From Bifidobacterium pseudolongum subsp. globosum (lineage in GTDB: Bacteria; Actinomycetota; Actinomycetes; Actinomycetales; Bifidobacteriaceae): 64,000 nt of DNA. The notes beneath the pieces are model-generated. The model was given only the letters and a program-made list of their open reading frames with translations. It had not been told where the DNA came from and did no database searches. A program made the translations under genes and the position numbers. Shown one piece after another: positions 26,656-35,629 of this stretch (positions are counted from its first letter, which is position 1; the number at the start of each line of letters is the position of its first letter). The stretch covers positions 1-64,000 of the forward strand of contig NZ_JGZG01000004.1 of assembly GCF_000741295.1 (NCBI RefSeq), written 5' to 3'.

Positions 26656-28029
26656 ATGCCCACACCAGCCAACCAGACCGCCGACCTGAGCCGTTCGATC
26701 AGCGGGCCGATCAATCCGTCGATGATGACCGACATGTATGAGTACACGATGCTCGACGCCACGCTGCGCGACGGCACCGCCAATCGCGACTGCGTGTTCG
26801 AGGTCTTCACGCGCCATCTGCCCGAGGGCCGCCGCTACGGCGTGGTCGCCGGCATCGGGCGCCTGCTCGACGAGCTCGAGGCGTTCCATCCGAGCGAAGC
26901 GGACCTGCGGTTCCTGTCCGACCGCCACATCGTGGACAAAGAGACGATCGCCTGGCTTGAGAACTACCATTTCAACGGCACGATCCGCGGCTACCGCGAA
27001 GGCGAGGCGTACTTCCCCAATTCGCCGATTCTGCAGGTCGAAGGCACGTTCGGCGAGTGCACGCTGCTCGAAACGCTGATCCTGTCGATCCTCAACTACG
27101 ATTCCGCGGTGGCCGCCGCGGCCTCGCGCATGACCTCGGCCGCGAAGAACCGCCCGTGCATGGACATGGGCGGCCGGCGCACCAACGAGTGGGCGGCCGT
27201 GGCGGCGGCGCGCGCGTCGATCGTCGGCGGGTTCAAGGGCACGGCGAATCTGCTCGCCGCGCAGCTGTACGGCCTGACCGCGATCGGCACGGCCGCGCAC
27301 TGCTTCACCCTCGTGCACGACAGCGAGCGCGCCGCGTTCGAATCGCAGATCGCCGCGCTCGGCAAGAACACGACACTGCTCGTCGACACGTACAACATCG
27401 AGGAGGCCGTGCGTACGGCAGTGGAAGTGGCCGGACCGGAGCTCGGCGGTGTGCGCATCGACTCGGGCGACCTGGCGGCGCTCGCCCAGCGCGTACGCAA
27501 CCAGCTCGACGCGCTCGGCGCGGTCAACACGAAGATCACGGTGACGAACGACCTCGACGAATACGCGATCGCCGCGCTGCAGACCGCGCCGGTCGATTCG
27601 TACGGCGTCGGCACGCAGCTCGTCACCGGTTCGGGCGCCCCCACGTGCGCGATGGTCTACAAGCTGACCGAGCGCATGGGCGCACACGGCGTGATGGAGC
27701 CGGTGGCGAAGAAGTCGAAGGACAAAGCCACCGTGCCGGGGCGCAAGCTCGCGTTCCGCTCGTACGAATACTCGCTCGCGAGCTGCGAGCATGTGATCGC
27801 GGGCAGTGCGCAGGCGCTCGCCGATTTCGCGCCGGGAGAAGGGTGGAAGAACCTGCTCGTAGACTATGTGGACCACGGGCAGATCGACGACCAGTGGCGC
27901 GGGCATGACGCGATCATCAACGCGCGCGACTACCACGCGCAGTCGCTGAGCGAACTGCCGATCACCGCGCAGTCGCTCATGCGCGGCGACCCGGTGATCC
28001 CCACCGAGACGACCGTGCTGCCGCAGTGA
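26656..28029 (+). CDS. pncB: nicotinate phosphoribosyltransferase
   Basis: Makes nicotinate mononucleotide from nicotinate and PRPP in NAD salvage. ATG 26656 follows AAAAGGAG; 457 residues. Family blocks: MMTDMYEYTMLDATLRDG, FEVFTRHLPEGRRYGVVAG, the phosphoribosyl-binding segment VRIDSGDLAALAQRVRNQL, ITVTNDLDEYAIAAL and SYGVGTQLVTGSGAP. It is of the shorter actinobacterial class 1 type. The aldo/keto reductase gene follows 42 nt downstream and may be co-transcribed. Confidence 0.93.
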   Translation: MPTPANQTADLSRSISGPINPSMMTDMYEYTMLDATLRDGTANRDCVFEVFTRHLPEGRRYGVVAGIGRLLDELEAFHPSEADLRFLSDRHIVDKETIAWLENYHFNGTIRGYREGEAYFPNSPILQVEGTFGECTLLETLILSILNYDSAVAAAASRMTSAAKNRPCMDMGGRRTNEWAAVAAARASIVGGFKGTANLLAAQLYGLTAIGTAAHCFTLVHDSERAAFESQIAALGKNTTLLVDTYNIEEAVRTAVEVAGPELGGVRIDSGDLAALAQRVRNQLDALGAVNTKITVTNDLDEYAIAALQTAPVDSYGVGTQLVTGSGAPTCAMVYKLTERMGAHGVMEPVAKKSKDKATVPGRKLAFRSYEYSLASCEHVIAGSAQALADFAPGEGWKNLLVDYVDHGQIDDQWRGHDAIINARDYHAQSLSELPITAQSLMRGDPVIPTETTVLPQ

Positions 28030-28071
28030 CGCGCGGCCTGCACAACCCGTACACAACCCATTGAGGATGAA

Positions 28072-29085
28072 GTGACGATGCTCGAACCGACCCATGTCTA
28101 TACACCCGACCCCACGCGCTACGCGTCGATGGACTACATGCGCTGCGGCACGAGCGGCCTGCGCCTGCCGCAGGTGGCGCTCGGCCTGTGGCACAACTTC
28201 GGCGACCTGACGCCGATGGGCCAGATGCAGCAGGTGGTGTTCACCGCCTTCGACAATGGCATCACCTATTTCGACCTGGCCAACAACTACGGCCCCGAAC
28301 CAGGCGCGGCGGAACGCAACTTCGGGCAGATCCTGCGCCGGCACCTGCGCGCGCACCGCGACGAGCTCGTGATCGCCACCAAGGCCGGGTTCGAGATGTG
28401 GGAGGGTCCGTACGGCGCCGGCGGCAGCCGCAAATACCTGCTGGCGAGCCTCGACCAGTCGCTCGCGCGGCTCGGGCTGGACTATGTGGACGTGTTCTAC
28501 CACCACTGCATGGACCCGGAGACGCCGCTCGAGGAGTCGATGGGCGCGCTCGCCGCGGCCGTCACGTCGGGCCGTGCGCTCTACGCGGGACTGTCGAACT
28601 ACGACGGCCCGACGCTCGAACGCGCCACGCAGCTGCTCGACGCGATGCACGTGCCGTTCATCGTGAACCAGAACCGCTACAACATGTTCGACCGCACAAT
28701 CGAACGCAACGGGTTGAAAGAAGCCACGCGCAAACTCGGCAAGGGGCTCGTCACGTTCTCGCCGCTCGACCAGGGCCTGCTGTCGGACCGCTACCTGCAC
28801 GGCATCCCCGCCGACAGCCGCATCGCACACGACGGCCGGTTCCTGCACCAGGCCCAGCTCGACGAGAAGATCGGGCAGATCCGCGCGCTCAACGGCCTGG
28901 CCCAGGCGCGCGGCCAGTCACTCGCGCAGATGGCGCTCGCCTGGCTGCTGCACGACGAGGCGGTCACGACGGTGCTCGTGGGCGCCTCGAAACCGGAGCA
29001 GGTCCTCGACGACCTGACCGCGATCGACAACACCGACTTCACGCAAGAGGAACTGCAGCGCATCAACGAGATCACCGGCGCATGA
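28072..29085 (+). CDS. aldo/keto reductase (YghZ/MgrA-like)
   Basis: NADPH-dependent reductase, 337 residues from GTG 28072 (ATG 28078 is alternative), GAGGATGA upstream. Tetrad residues are seen in FDLANNYGPEPGAAERNFG (Asp, Tyr), VIATKAGFEMWEGPYGAGGS (Lys) and YVDVFYHHCMDPETP (His). The latter blocks and the GPYGAGGSRKYL loop mark the YghZ/Kvbeta subgroup that reduces L-glyceraldehyde-3-phosphate and other small aldehydes. Ends just before a perfect terminator hairpin. Confidence 0.88.
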   Translation: MTMLEPTHVYTPDPTRYASMDYMRCGTSGLRLPQVALGLWHNFGDLTPMGQMQQVVFTAFDNGITYFDLANNYGPEPGAAERNFGQILRRHLRAHRDELVIATKAGFEMWEGPYGAGGSRKYLLASLDQSLARLGLDYVDVFYHHCMDPETPLEESMGALAAAVTSGRALYAGLSNYDGPTLERATQLLDAMHVPFIVNQNRYNMFDRTIERNGLKEATRKLGKGLVTFSPLDQGLLSDRYLHGIPADSRIAHDGRFLHQAQLDEKIGQIRALNGLAQARGQSLAQMALAWLLHDEAVTTVLVGASKPEQVLDDLTAIDNTDFTQEELQRINEITGA

Positions 29086-29087
29086 AA

Positions 29088-29131
29088 ACACCACTGCCCG
29101 TAGCGGGAGAGACTGCTACGGGCAGTGGTGT
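29088..29131 (+). terminator. terminator hairpin built from a family A-like motif
   Basis: Perfect 17-bp stem (29088-29104 and 29115-29131), 10-nt loop, 2 nt past the reductase stop. The arms contain CACTGCCCGTAGC, one base different from the intergenic motif CACTACCCGTAGC. There is no T-run. Confidence 0.65.
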
Positions 29132-29169
29132 ATGCAAGGCGTGCGCAGTGTGCTGCGGGCACGGCGGGG

Positions 29170-29475
29170 TTAGAACCCACCGCCGCCGGCGCCATACTCC
29201 TCGAAGATGCGCTTGCACTCCGGGCACACCGGGTAGTTCTTCGGGTCGTGCTTCGGCACCCACACCTTGCCGCACAGCGCCACGACCGGCCGGCCGGTCA
29301 GGCGCGATTCGGCAATGCGCTCGCGCGAGACGTAATGCGCGAAACGGTCGCCTTCGCCATCGTTGCTGCGCTGCTCCTGCTCCTCTTCGACCGGGCGTTC
29401 GAGCACCGCGGTGCTACCGCCCGAATCGGGCGCGAACAGCGGATCGTCATCAAGGCCATCCATCCATGCACTCAT
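29170..29475 (-). CDS. DUF3039 domain protein
   Basis: 101 residues from ATG 29475, with GGAGAG 5 nt upstream; the longer frame to 29562 has no site. The C-terminal half carries the family block [20 protein letters not shown], then [25 protein letters not shown] with Cys pair CxxC plus an upstream Cys, likely zinc-binding. The N-terminal half is acidic and Gln/Glu-rich. Function unknown; the family is confined to actinobacteria. Confidence 0.85.
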   Translation of the reverse strand: MSAWMDGLDDDPLFAPDSGGSTAVLERPVEEEQEQRSNDGEGDRFAHYVSRERIAESRLTGRPVVALCGKVWVPKHDPKNYPVCPECKRIFEEYGAGGGGF

Positions 29476-29643
29476 CGATCTCTCCGTTTCTGTATGTGCG
29501 CACGGTGCGCGCCAACCGCGCGGCCCGTGCAAAAGCCTGCCATGTGCCCTCCATTGTGGCACGCATGGCCGGCATCTGCGCGCGCGTAGGGCACCAAGAG
29601 CGAAAAAACGGGCGAAACGCCCCGGTTCAGGCGCGCCGCACAG

Positions 29644-29649
29644 TACTCT
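29644..29649 (+). promoter_or_regulatory. candidate -10 box, leaderless coaD
   Basis: TACTCT ends 7 nt before ATG 29657; no ribosome site. Confidence 0.4.
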
Positions 29650-29656
29650 AGTGCGT

Positions 29657-30166
29657 ATGACTATTGCAGTATGCCCCGGTTCCTATGACCCTGTGACAAT
29701 CGGCCATCTCGACGTGATCCAACGATGCGCGCGCCTGTTCACCGAAGTGCATGTGGTCGTGGCGATCAATGCGGCGAAGACGCCGCTGTTCACCGAAGAC
29801 GAACGCGTGGATATCATCCGCCATGCGCTCGCCGACATGCAGTGCCACAACGTGGTCGTCAGCTCCACCGAAGGTCTGATCACCGACTACTGCACCAAGG
29901 TCGGCGCGCCGGTGATTGTCAAGGGCCTGCGCCAGAACGGCGATTACGAGGCTGAACTGGGCATGGCGCTCGTGAACCGCAAGCTCGCCGGCATCGAAAC
30001 GATGTTCCTGCCCGCCGCGCCAGCCCTCGAGCACATCTCAAGCTCGGTCGTCAAAGACGTGGCGCGCCACGGCGGCGATGTGACCGGCATGGTGCCCGAC
30101 TACGTGATCCCCATGCTGTACACCGCGCTGCACGCCGAACGGCCGGCCACAGCGGCACAGCGGTAA
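29657..30166 (+). CDS. coaD: phosphopantetheine adenylyltransferase
   Basis: Transfers AMP to 4'-phosphopantetheine, the fourth step of CoA synthesis. 169 residues. Start chosen at the conserved N-terminus [20 protein letters not shown], which holds the T/HxGH nucleotidyltransferase motif; [20 protein letters not shown] and [16 protein letters not shown] are also conserved. No ribosome site precedes the ATG; TACTCT lies 7 nt upstream. First of the run coaD / coiled-coil protein / YceD / rpmF / rnc. Confidence 0.95.
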   Translation: MTIAVCPGSYDPVTIGHLDVIQRCARLFTEVHVVVAINAAKTPLFTEDERVDIIRHALADMQCHNVVVSSTEGLITDYCTKVGAPVIVKGLRQNGDYEAELGMALVNRKLAGIETMFLPAAPALEHISSSVVKDVARHGGDVTGMVPDYVIPMLYTALHAERPATAAQR

Positions 30167-30201
30167 ACCGAGGCCACAGAGAGGCAAGAAGGAGCACACC
30201 C

Positions 30202-30906
30202 ATGACGGACATGACCGATCCACACCCCGAGCCGGACGCCCAGACCGCCGGCGCCGAACCCGCGGCTCCCGCGCCACGCCGGCGATTCTCGATGGACGAC
30301 CTGCCCGACCTGCGCGAGAACCACGCCGATGACGGCGGTGCCACACCGGCGCGCGAACAGGCGGAGTTCACCACCGTATACGACGCGATCGACGCGATGG
30401 AACGCATGCTCGACGAAGCGAAAGGCTCGATCTTCTCGCCCACGGCCGTCAAGATCGACCGCGACGACTTCCTCGAACAGCTGCAGTCGCTCAAATCGAT
30501 GCTCCCTGTGCAGCTCGAGCGCGCGTCCGCACTCATGCGCGAAGCCGAGCGCCGGCTCGCCGACGCGCAAAGCCAGGCGAACGTGATCATCACGTCCGCG
30601 CAGAGCCGCGCCGCCGACATGGTGCGCGATGCGAACGACCAGGTGCGCTTCATGGCGAGCCAGGAAAACGTGACACAGCTGGCGCGCGAAAAGGCGCGCT
30701 CGATGCTCGACAAGGCGCAGAGCAAATCCGACCACCTGACACAGGGCGCCGACCGCTACTGCATCGGCGTGATGAACGACCTCGAAGAACAGCTGCACAA
30801 GCTGGAGCGCGACGTGCAGGCGGGGCTCAAGGTGCTCGAAGACCGACAGCAGAAGGCCGCCGAGCAGCTGCCGCGGCTCGACGAGGACGACTACCCGAAC
30901 GAATAG
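30202..30906 (+). CDS. coiled-coil DivIVA-like cell-division/septum protein
   Basis: 234 residues; AGAAGGAG precedes ATG 30202. The first 60 residues are acidic, Pro/Ala-rich and probably disordered. From about 65 to 225 there is continuous heptad-like helix (LEQLQSLKSMLPVQLERASA, REAERRLADAQSQANVII, QLHKLERDVQAGLKVLEDRQ). Actinobacterial homologues next to coaD are annotated as DivIVA-like or cell-division initiation proteins. There is no GPSYE-like DivIVA N-terminus, so the family call is soft. Confidence 0.6.
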   Translation: MTDMTDPHPEPDAQTAGAEPAAPAPRRRFSMDDLPDLRENHADDGGATPAREQAEFTTVYDAIDAMERMLDEAKGSIFSPTAVKIDRDDFLEQLQSLKSMLPVQLERASALMREAERRLADAQSQANVIITSAQSRAADMVRDANDQVRFMASQENVTQLAREKARSMLDKAQSKSDHLTQGADRYCIGVMNDLEEQLHKLERDVQAGLKVLEDRQQKAAEQLPRLDEDDYPNE

Positions 30907-31002
30907 CCGGCGGCGTGGAATACCACGCGCGCGCAGGCGATTGAACCAAGCAGCAGACTGGGCCCGCATGGCCCGGCACGAGGAAATGGAGAGAGCAGTC
31001 AC

Positions 31003-31608
31003 ATGGCACGAGTCACATACACGGATTGGACGATTCCCGTGGCGCAGATCGGTTCGCGCGCAGGGCAGTCGATGGAGATCGACAAGGCGTTCCCCGCGCC
31101 GGGCGGCATCGGCGACACGATCGTCGGCGTCACCGAAGGCAGCGACGTGCAGGTGCGCGGGCGGTTCGACTCGATCGTGGACGGGCTGATCTTCACCGGC
31201 AGCTTCACCGCGCCGGTGCACGCCGTGTGCACGCGCTGCGACACGCCGCTCGACCGCGACTGGACGGCGCAGGCGACCGCGTTCTTCCCCTTCGAGGAGC
31301 AGCCGGACGACGGCAAAGACAAGGACGAGGAAGTGGAGATCTTCGCCGGTGAAGACGAGGCGGAGGACGTGTACCCGCTGATCGACCGCGGCGCGTTCGC
31401 CGACATCGAAGCGCTGATCCGCGACACCTTCGTCGACGCGCTGCCGCTGCAGCCATTGTGCCGCCCGGATTGCAAGGGCCTGTGCCCGCAGTGCGGCGTG
31501 GACCTCAACGAGCACCCCGAGCACGAGCACAAGATGGCCGACATGCGGTTCGCCGGTCTGGCCGCGCTCAAGGAGCAGCTCGAGGCGGAAGAGCAGGGCG
31601 ACGCCTGA
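31003..31608 (+). CDS. YceD/DUF177 family protein
   Basis: 201 residues. The DUF177 core is VHAVCTRCDTPLDRDW then an acidic loop (EDEAEDVYPLIDRGAFADIE) and LCRPDCKGLCPQCGVDLNEH, giving paired Cys likely to bind zinc. YceD is almost always next to rpmF, as here (72 nt), and is thought to act in ribosome or 23S rRNA metabolism. GGAGAGAG lies about 14 nt before the ATG, so an alternative start is possible. Confidence 0.88.
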   Translation: MARVTYTDWTIPVAQIGSRAGQSMEIDKAFPAPGGIGDTIVGVTEGSDVQVRGRFDSIVDGLIFTGSFTAPVHAVCTRCDTPLDRDWTAQATAFFPFEEQPDDGKDKDEEVEIFAGEDEAEDVYPLIDRGAFADIEALIRDTFVDALPLQPLCRPDCKGLCPQCGVDLNEHPEHEHKMADMRFAGLAALKEQLEAEEQGDA

Positions 31609-31680
31609 GTTGTACCGCAGCTGTGTTAACATGCTGAACGCTTAAGCTCATATTGTTCGAACGAAACAGAGGATACGACT

Positions 31681-31875
31681 ATGGCACTGCCAAAGTACAA
31701 GATGTCGCGCGCCAACACGCGCACGCGTCGCTCCACCTGGAAGGCCAAGGCCGCCCAGACGATCAGCTGCCCGAACTGCGGCGCTCCGACCCTGGCCCAC
31801 ATGGCCTGCCCGACCTGCGGTTCCTACCGCGGCCGCGTCTACCGCGAGGCCATCCGCGCCACGCATTCGCGCTGA
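31681..31875 (+). CDS. rpmF: 50S ribosomal protein L32
   Basis: 64 residues: [20 protein letters not shown], then CPNCG and [10 protein letters not shown], so the zinc-binding form. AGAGGA lies 7 nt upstream of ATG 31681. Followed by a strong terminator. Confidence 0.97.
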   Translation: MALPKYKMSRANTRTRRSTWKAKAAQTISCPNCGAPTLAHMACPTCGSYRGRVYREAIRATHSR

Positions 31876-31898
31876 ATCCAGGCGGTTCACTGACGCTC

Positions 31899-31935
31899 AA
31901 CGCCCTGCCATCGACGGGTGGCAGGGCGTTTTTTC
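31899..31935 (+). terminator. rpmF terminator
   Basis: Perfect 12-bp stem AACGCCCTGCCA / TGGCAGGGCGTT, 8-nt loop, then TTTTC: a textbook intrinsic terminator 24 nt past the stop. Confidence 0.9.
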
Positions 31936-31974
31936 TATGCATCGGCGCGCCCGGCGCCCCGTTACGGCACCGAG

Positions 31975-31980
31975 TAGTAT
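31975..31980 (+). promoter_or_regulatory. candidate -10 box, leaderless rnc
   Basis: TAGTAT ends 7 nt before ATG 31988, just after the rpmF terminator; no ribosome site. Confidence 0.5.
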
Positions 31981-31987
31981 GCCAACT

Positions 31988-32719
31988 ATGAGTTCACATT
32001 CCGTTCGGGTAAGCACAGACACCACATCACCTTCCAGCGAACTGCTCGCCGCGCTCGGCACCACGTTGCAGCCGGACCTGCTCGTGGAGGCGCTCACGCA
32101 CCGCTCGTTCTCGCACGAGCACCCCGGCGTCAAGAACTACGAGCGGCTCGAGTTCCTCGGCGACGCCGTGCTCGAGCTCGTCACCACAGAGACGCTGTTC
32201 TCACGCCACCCCGACATGACCGAAGGCCAGCTCGCCAAGATCCGCGCCAAGGCCGTCTCCGAAGAGGAACTGAGCGCCATCGCACGCGACAAACTGCACG
32301 TGAGCCCCTACATCCTGCTCGGCCACGGCGAGCGCGAACAGGGCGGCGCCGAGAAAAGCTCGATCCTGTGCGACATCGTCGAGTCGCTCATCGGAGCCAC
32401 GTTCGTGGAACACGGCATCGACGAGGCGCGCAAGGTCGTGCATCACCTGATCGACGACACGCTCGCCGAAGTCGCGAGCGAGGGCCCGGCGCTCGATTGG
32501 AAGACGTCGCTCACCGTGAAGGCGCATCAGATGGGCCTCGGCGAGCCGCGGTACCAGATGTCGGTGGCCGGCCCCGAATATGCGCCGGTGTTCACGGCGC
32601 GCGCCATGCTCGGCGATTCGATCGAGATCATCGGCACCGGCACCGGCACGAGCAAGCGCAAGGCGCAGCTCGCCGCCGCCGAAGAGGGGTGGAAGAAGCT
32701 CGACGCGCGCGGCAAGTAG
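31988..32719 (+). CDS. rnc: ribonuclease III
   Basis: Double-strand-specific endoribonuclease for rRNA precursors. 243 residues from ATG 31988, chosen because TAGTAT is placed 7 nt upstream as for a leaderless mRNA; an in-frame ATG at 31979 is the alternative. Catalytic block ERLEFLGDAVLELVTTETLF, second acidic cluster CDIVESLIGATFVEHG, and a C-terminal dsRNA-binding domain (WKTSLTVKAHQMGLGEPRYQ to KRKAQLAAAEEGWKKL). Confidence 0.95.
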   Translation: MSSHSVRVSTDTTSPSSELLAALGTTLQPDLLVEALTHRSFSHEHPGVKNYERLEFLGDAVLELVTTETLFSRHPDMTEGQLAKIRAKAVSEEELSAIARDKLHVSPYILLGHGEREQGGAEKSSILCDIVESLIGATFVEHGIDEARKVVHHLIDDTLAEVASEGPALDWKTSLTVKAHQMGLGEPRYQMSVAGPEYAPVFTARAMLGDSIEIIGTGTGTSKRKAQLAAAEEGWKKLDARGK

Positions 32720-32734
32720 CGGCGTGAGCCATCT

Positions 32735-32764
32735 GCGACGCGCGCCGACGGGTGTGGCGCGCGC
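32735..32764 (+). terminator. rnc downstream hairpin
   Basis: GACGCGCGCC and GGCGCGCGCGTC flank a 9-nt loop, 15 nt past the rnc stop. GC-rich, no clear T-run. Confidence 0.5.
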
Positions 32765-32878
32765 GTCCATATCTCGATTCAGCATTCGGTCACCGCTCCC
32801 CACGCACCGCGTGCGTCCAGTAGTATGGCTGCAATCGTGGGGCCAGCCCCAGCCGTACTATCAATGAGAGGGAAAGCA

Positions 32879-34774
32879 GTGTCACCTACACCCCTGCAGG
32901 CGTTCCGCGGCGTGAACAAATCCGCCGCAGATCAGCACAAGCGCACCATCGCCGACGGAGAGAAGATGACCGGCGCGCAAGCGCTGGTACGCTCGCTGGA
33001 GGACCTGGGAGTCAAAGACGTGTTCGGCATCCCGGGAGGCGCAATCCTGCCCGTATATCACGCGATCAACGACCAGACCGGGTTCCGGTTCATCCTCGCG
33101 CGCCATGAGCAGGCCGCGGGACATGCCGCCGAAGGCTACGCCGTGGCCACGGGTGAGGTGGGCGTGTGCATCGTCACGTCCGGGCCCGGCGCCACGAACA
33201 TCATCACGGCGATCGCCGACGCGAACATGGATTCGATCCCGATGGTGGTGATCACCGGCCAGGTGGGCGTCGACTCGATCGGCACCGACGCGTTCCAGGA
33301 GGCCGACATCGTGGGCGCCACCTACCCGGTGGCCAAGCATTCGTACCTCGTCACCAATGCGCAGGACGTGCCGCGCGTGCTCGCCGAAGCGCATTACATC
33401 GCGCGCTCCGGCCGCCCCGGCCCCGTCGTCGTCGACCTGACGAAGACTGCGCAGAACGGCGAGATGTATTATTCGTGGCCGCAGCGCATGATCCTGCCCG
33501 GCTATAACCCGGTGACCGAAGCGCACGGCCACGTGCTTGCCGACGCCGCGCGCATGTTCCAGCGCTCGTTCCGCCCCGTGCTGTATGTGGGCGGCGGCGC
33601 CGTGCGTTCCGACGCCGGCAATGAGATCAAGGCGCTGAGCGACCTGACCGGCGCGCCGATTGTGACGACGCTGCCCGCGCGCGGCATCGTGCCCGACGAC
33701 GACCCGGCGGTGCTCGGCATGCTCGGCATGCACGGCACGATCGCGGCGACCGGCGCCGTGCAGCGCTCCGACCTGCTCGTGGCGATCGGCGCGCGCTTCG
33801 ACGACCGCGTGACCGGCAAGCTCGAGGCCTTCGCCCCGGGCGCGCGCGTGATCCACATCGACATCGACCCGGCGGAGATCGGCAAGAACCGCGTGGCGGA
33901 CGTGCCGATCGTGGGCGATGTGAAAACCGTGCTGCAGGCATTGATCCCGCAGATCGAGCAGCTGCACAAGGAGTACGGCAAGCCGGATCTGACGACATGG
34001 TGGAAGTTGCTCGACAAGTGGGTGGAGCAGTATCCGGTGGCGTACGAGGAGCCGACGGACGGTACGCTCGCCCCGCAGTGGGTCGTGCAGCAGCTTTCGG
34101 CCGAGGCGGACCCGAACACGATCTGGGTCTCGGGCGTGGGCCAGCACCAGATGTGGGCCACGCAGCTCATCGAGTTCCACCACCCGCACCAGTGGATCTC
34201 GTCGGGCGGCCTGGGCACGATGGGCTTCGGTCTGCCCGCCGCGATCGGCGCCGAAATCGGCTCGCAGCAGTATTTCGACGGCAAGAAGCCGGTGTGGCTC
34301 ATCGACGGCGACGGTTCGTTCCAGATGACGAGCGAAGAACTCGCCACCGCGTTCATGGAAGGCACGCCGATCAAGATCGCGCTGCTCAACAACTCCGTGT
34401 ACGGCATGGTGCGCCAATGGCAGACGCTCTTCTACGAGAAGCACTATTCGGCCACGATCCTCCATGAGGAGGAGAAGACCGGGCTCGTGGGCGTGCCGGA
34501 CTTCGTCAAGCTCGCCGAAGCCTACGGCTGCGTGGGGCTGCGCGCGCGCACGAAGGAAGAGGCCATCGAGTGCATCCGCAAGGCGAACGAAATTAACGAC
34601 CGGCCGGTACTCATCGACTTCCACGTGTGGAAAGACGCGATGGTGTGGCCGATGATCGCCGCCGGCGACGCCAACGACAACGTGACCTACATGCCGGGCA
34701 TCAAGCCGCTGCTCAACCCGCAGGGCAACGTGAGCCTGCAAGACGAGCCGGACACCACCGAGGAAAACAACTGA
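32879..34774 (+). CDS. ilvB: acetolactate synthase large subunit
   Basis: Thiamine-diphosphate enzyme that opens valine/leucine/isoleucine synthesis. I take GTG 32879 (631 residues), with GAGAGGG 6 nt upstream; the frame is open to 32825, and TAGTAT at 32821-32826 could be the -10. Catalytic Glu is in ARHEQAAGHAAEGYA; the ThDP motif GDGSFQMTSEELATAF ends ALLNN. The FAD-binding middle domain (GARFDDRVTGKLEAFAPGA) is present. About 25 residues precede the usual N-terminus. Followed 14 nt on by ilvN. Confidence 0.95.
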   Translation: MSPTPLQAFRGVNKSAADQHKRTIADGEKMTGAQALVRSLEDLGVKDVFGIPGGAILPVYHAINDQTGFRFILARHEQAAGHAAEGYAVATGEVGVCIVTSGPGATNIITAIADANMDSIPMVVITGQVGVDSIGTDAFQEADIVGATYPVAKHSYLVTNAQDVPRVLAEAHYIARSGRPGPVVVDLTKTAQNGEMYYSWPQRMILPGYNPVTEAHGHVLADAARMFQRSFRPVLYVGGGAVRSDAGNEIKALSDLTGAPIVTTLPARGIVPDDDPAVLGMLGMHGTIAATGAVQRSDLLVAIGARFDDRVTGKLEAFAPGARVIHIDIDPAEIGKNRVADVPIVGDVKTVLQALIPQIEQLHKEYGKPDLTTWWKLLDKWVEQYPVAYEEPTDGTLAPQWVVQQLSAEADPNTIWVSGVGQHQMWATQLIEFHHPHQWISSGGLGTMGFGLPAAIGAEIGSQQYFDGKKPVWLIDGDGSFQMTSEELATAFMEGTPIKIALLNNSVYGMVRQWQTLFYEKHYSATILHEEEKTGLVGVPDFVKLAEAYGCVGLRARTKEEAIECIRKANEINDRPVLIDFHVWKDAMVWPMIAAGDANDNVTYMPGIKPLLNPQGNVSLQDEPDTTEENN

Positions 34775-34788
34775 AAGGGGCGCCGCAG

Positions 34789-35343
34789 ATGACATCCTAT
34801 CCTGCATCCAAGCCGGGTTCCCAGCGTCACACGCTGTCGGTGCTCGTGGAAAACCGACCGGGCGTGCTCGCGCGCATCGCCGGGCTGTTCGCACGCCGCG
34901 CGTTCAACATCAATTCGCTTTCGGTCTCACCGACCGAACGCCCCGACATCTCGCGCGTCACCGTGACCGCCGACGTGGAGGACGTGCCGCTCGAGCAGAT
35001 CATCAAGCAGCTCAACAAACTGCTCCATGTGCTCAAGATCGTCGACCTTGACCCCACGACGACCGTGGAGCGCGAACTCGTGCTGATCAAGGTGGCCGCC
35101 GACGAGTCGAACCGCTCCGACGTGCTCGAGATCGTGCGCCTGTTCCGCGTGCGCGTGGTGGATGTGAACCCCGAATCGCTCACGATCGAGGCGACCGGCG
35201 CGGGCGGCAAGATCGACGCGCTGCTCGGACTGCTCGAGCATTACGGCATCATCGAGCTCGTGCGCTCGGGCGCCGTCGCGATGACCCGCGGCCCGCGCGC
35301 GCTGAGCGAGAAGGTGGTCGGGTCCGAAATCACCGGCCGCTGA
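34789..35343 (+). CDS. ilvN: acetolactate synthase small (regulatory) subunit
   Basis: 184 residues from ATG 34789 with AAAGGGG upstream. N-terminal ACT domain HTLSVLVENRPGVLARIAGL carries the feedback (valine) site; then FNINSLSVSPTERPDISRVT and the C-terminal ALS_ss_C domain (ERELVLIKVAADESNRSDVL). Binds IlvB and restores activity and valine control. Co-transcribed with ilvB and closed by a 22-bp hairpin. Confidence 0.95.
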   Translation: MTSYPASKPGSQRHTLSVLVENRPGVLARIAGLFARRAFNINSLSVSPTERPDISRVTVTADVEDVPLEQIIKQLNKLLHVLKIVDLDPTTTVERELVLIKVAADESNRSDVLEIVRLFRVRVVDVNPESLTIEATGAGGKIDALLGLLEHYGIIELVRSGAVAMTRGPRALSEKVVGSEITGR

Positions 35344-35345
35344 AC

Positions 35346-35407
35346 GCAGGAACGCCGTGCACCGTGCGCGGGGCATCCGCCCCATGCACGGTGCACGGCG
35401 TTCCTGC
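35346..35407 (+). terminator. ilvBN terminator (22-bp perfect stem)
   Basis: 35346-35367 and 35386-35407 are fully complementary, loop 18 nt with an inner GGGGCATCCGCCCC hairpin. It starts 3 nt past the ilvN stop. There is no T-run, so it may act as an mRNA-stabilising 3' structure. Confidence 0.7.
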
Positions 35408-35457
35408 ATATCGGGAGCCCAGGTTCGCAGCGGCCTGTACACCACCACATCGTTGTG

Positions 35458-35571
35458 TTTTCGCCGTTTTGGTCACTGTTTTCGCCATTATCGTCAGGAA
35501 TCCGGCTCAAAAGTGACGATAACAGCGAAAACAGTGACCAAAACGGCGAATCCAGTGACGCAAACGGCGAA
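35458..35571. repeat. family B array: inverted 21-bp units, locus 1
   Basis: Left half-array units (TTTTCGCCGTTTTGGTCACTG type) start at 35458 and 35479; right half-array inverted units have GCGA at 35525, 35546 and 35567. All within-half steps are exactly 21 bp. 35460-35496 and 35514-35550 make a 37-bp inverted repeat with 2 mismatches and a 17-nt loop. Between ilvN and the amidotransferase gene. Confidence 0.8.
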
Positions 35572-35629
35572 ATGCGGCTGGGTAGTAGGCGGCCGCCGCC
35601 TCGTCCGGGCAGATGGCACAATAGTGGCT

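Noticed and set aside
26614..28848. 744-codon frame opposite pncB and the aldo/keto reductase
   Set aside because: Antisense to two recognised enzymes; spans their intergenic gap without domains.
32720..32878. T-box or leader-peptide attenuator before ilvB
   Set aside because: No run of branched-chain codons, no T-box sequence; only a GC hairpin that fits the end of rnc.
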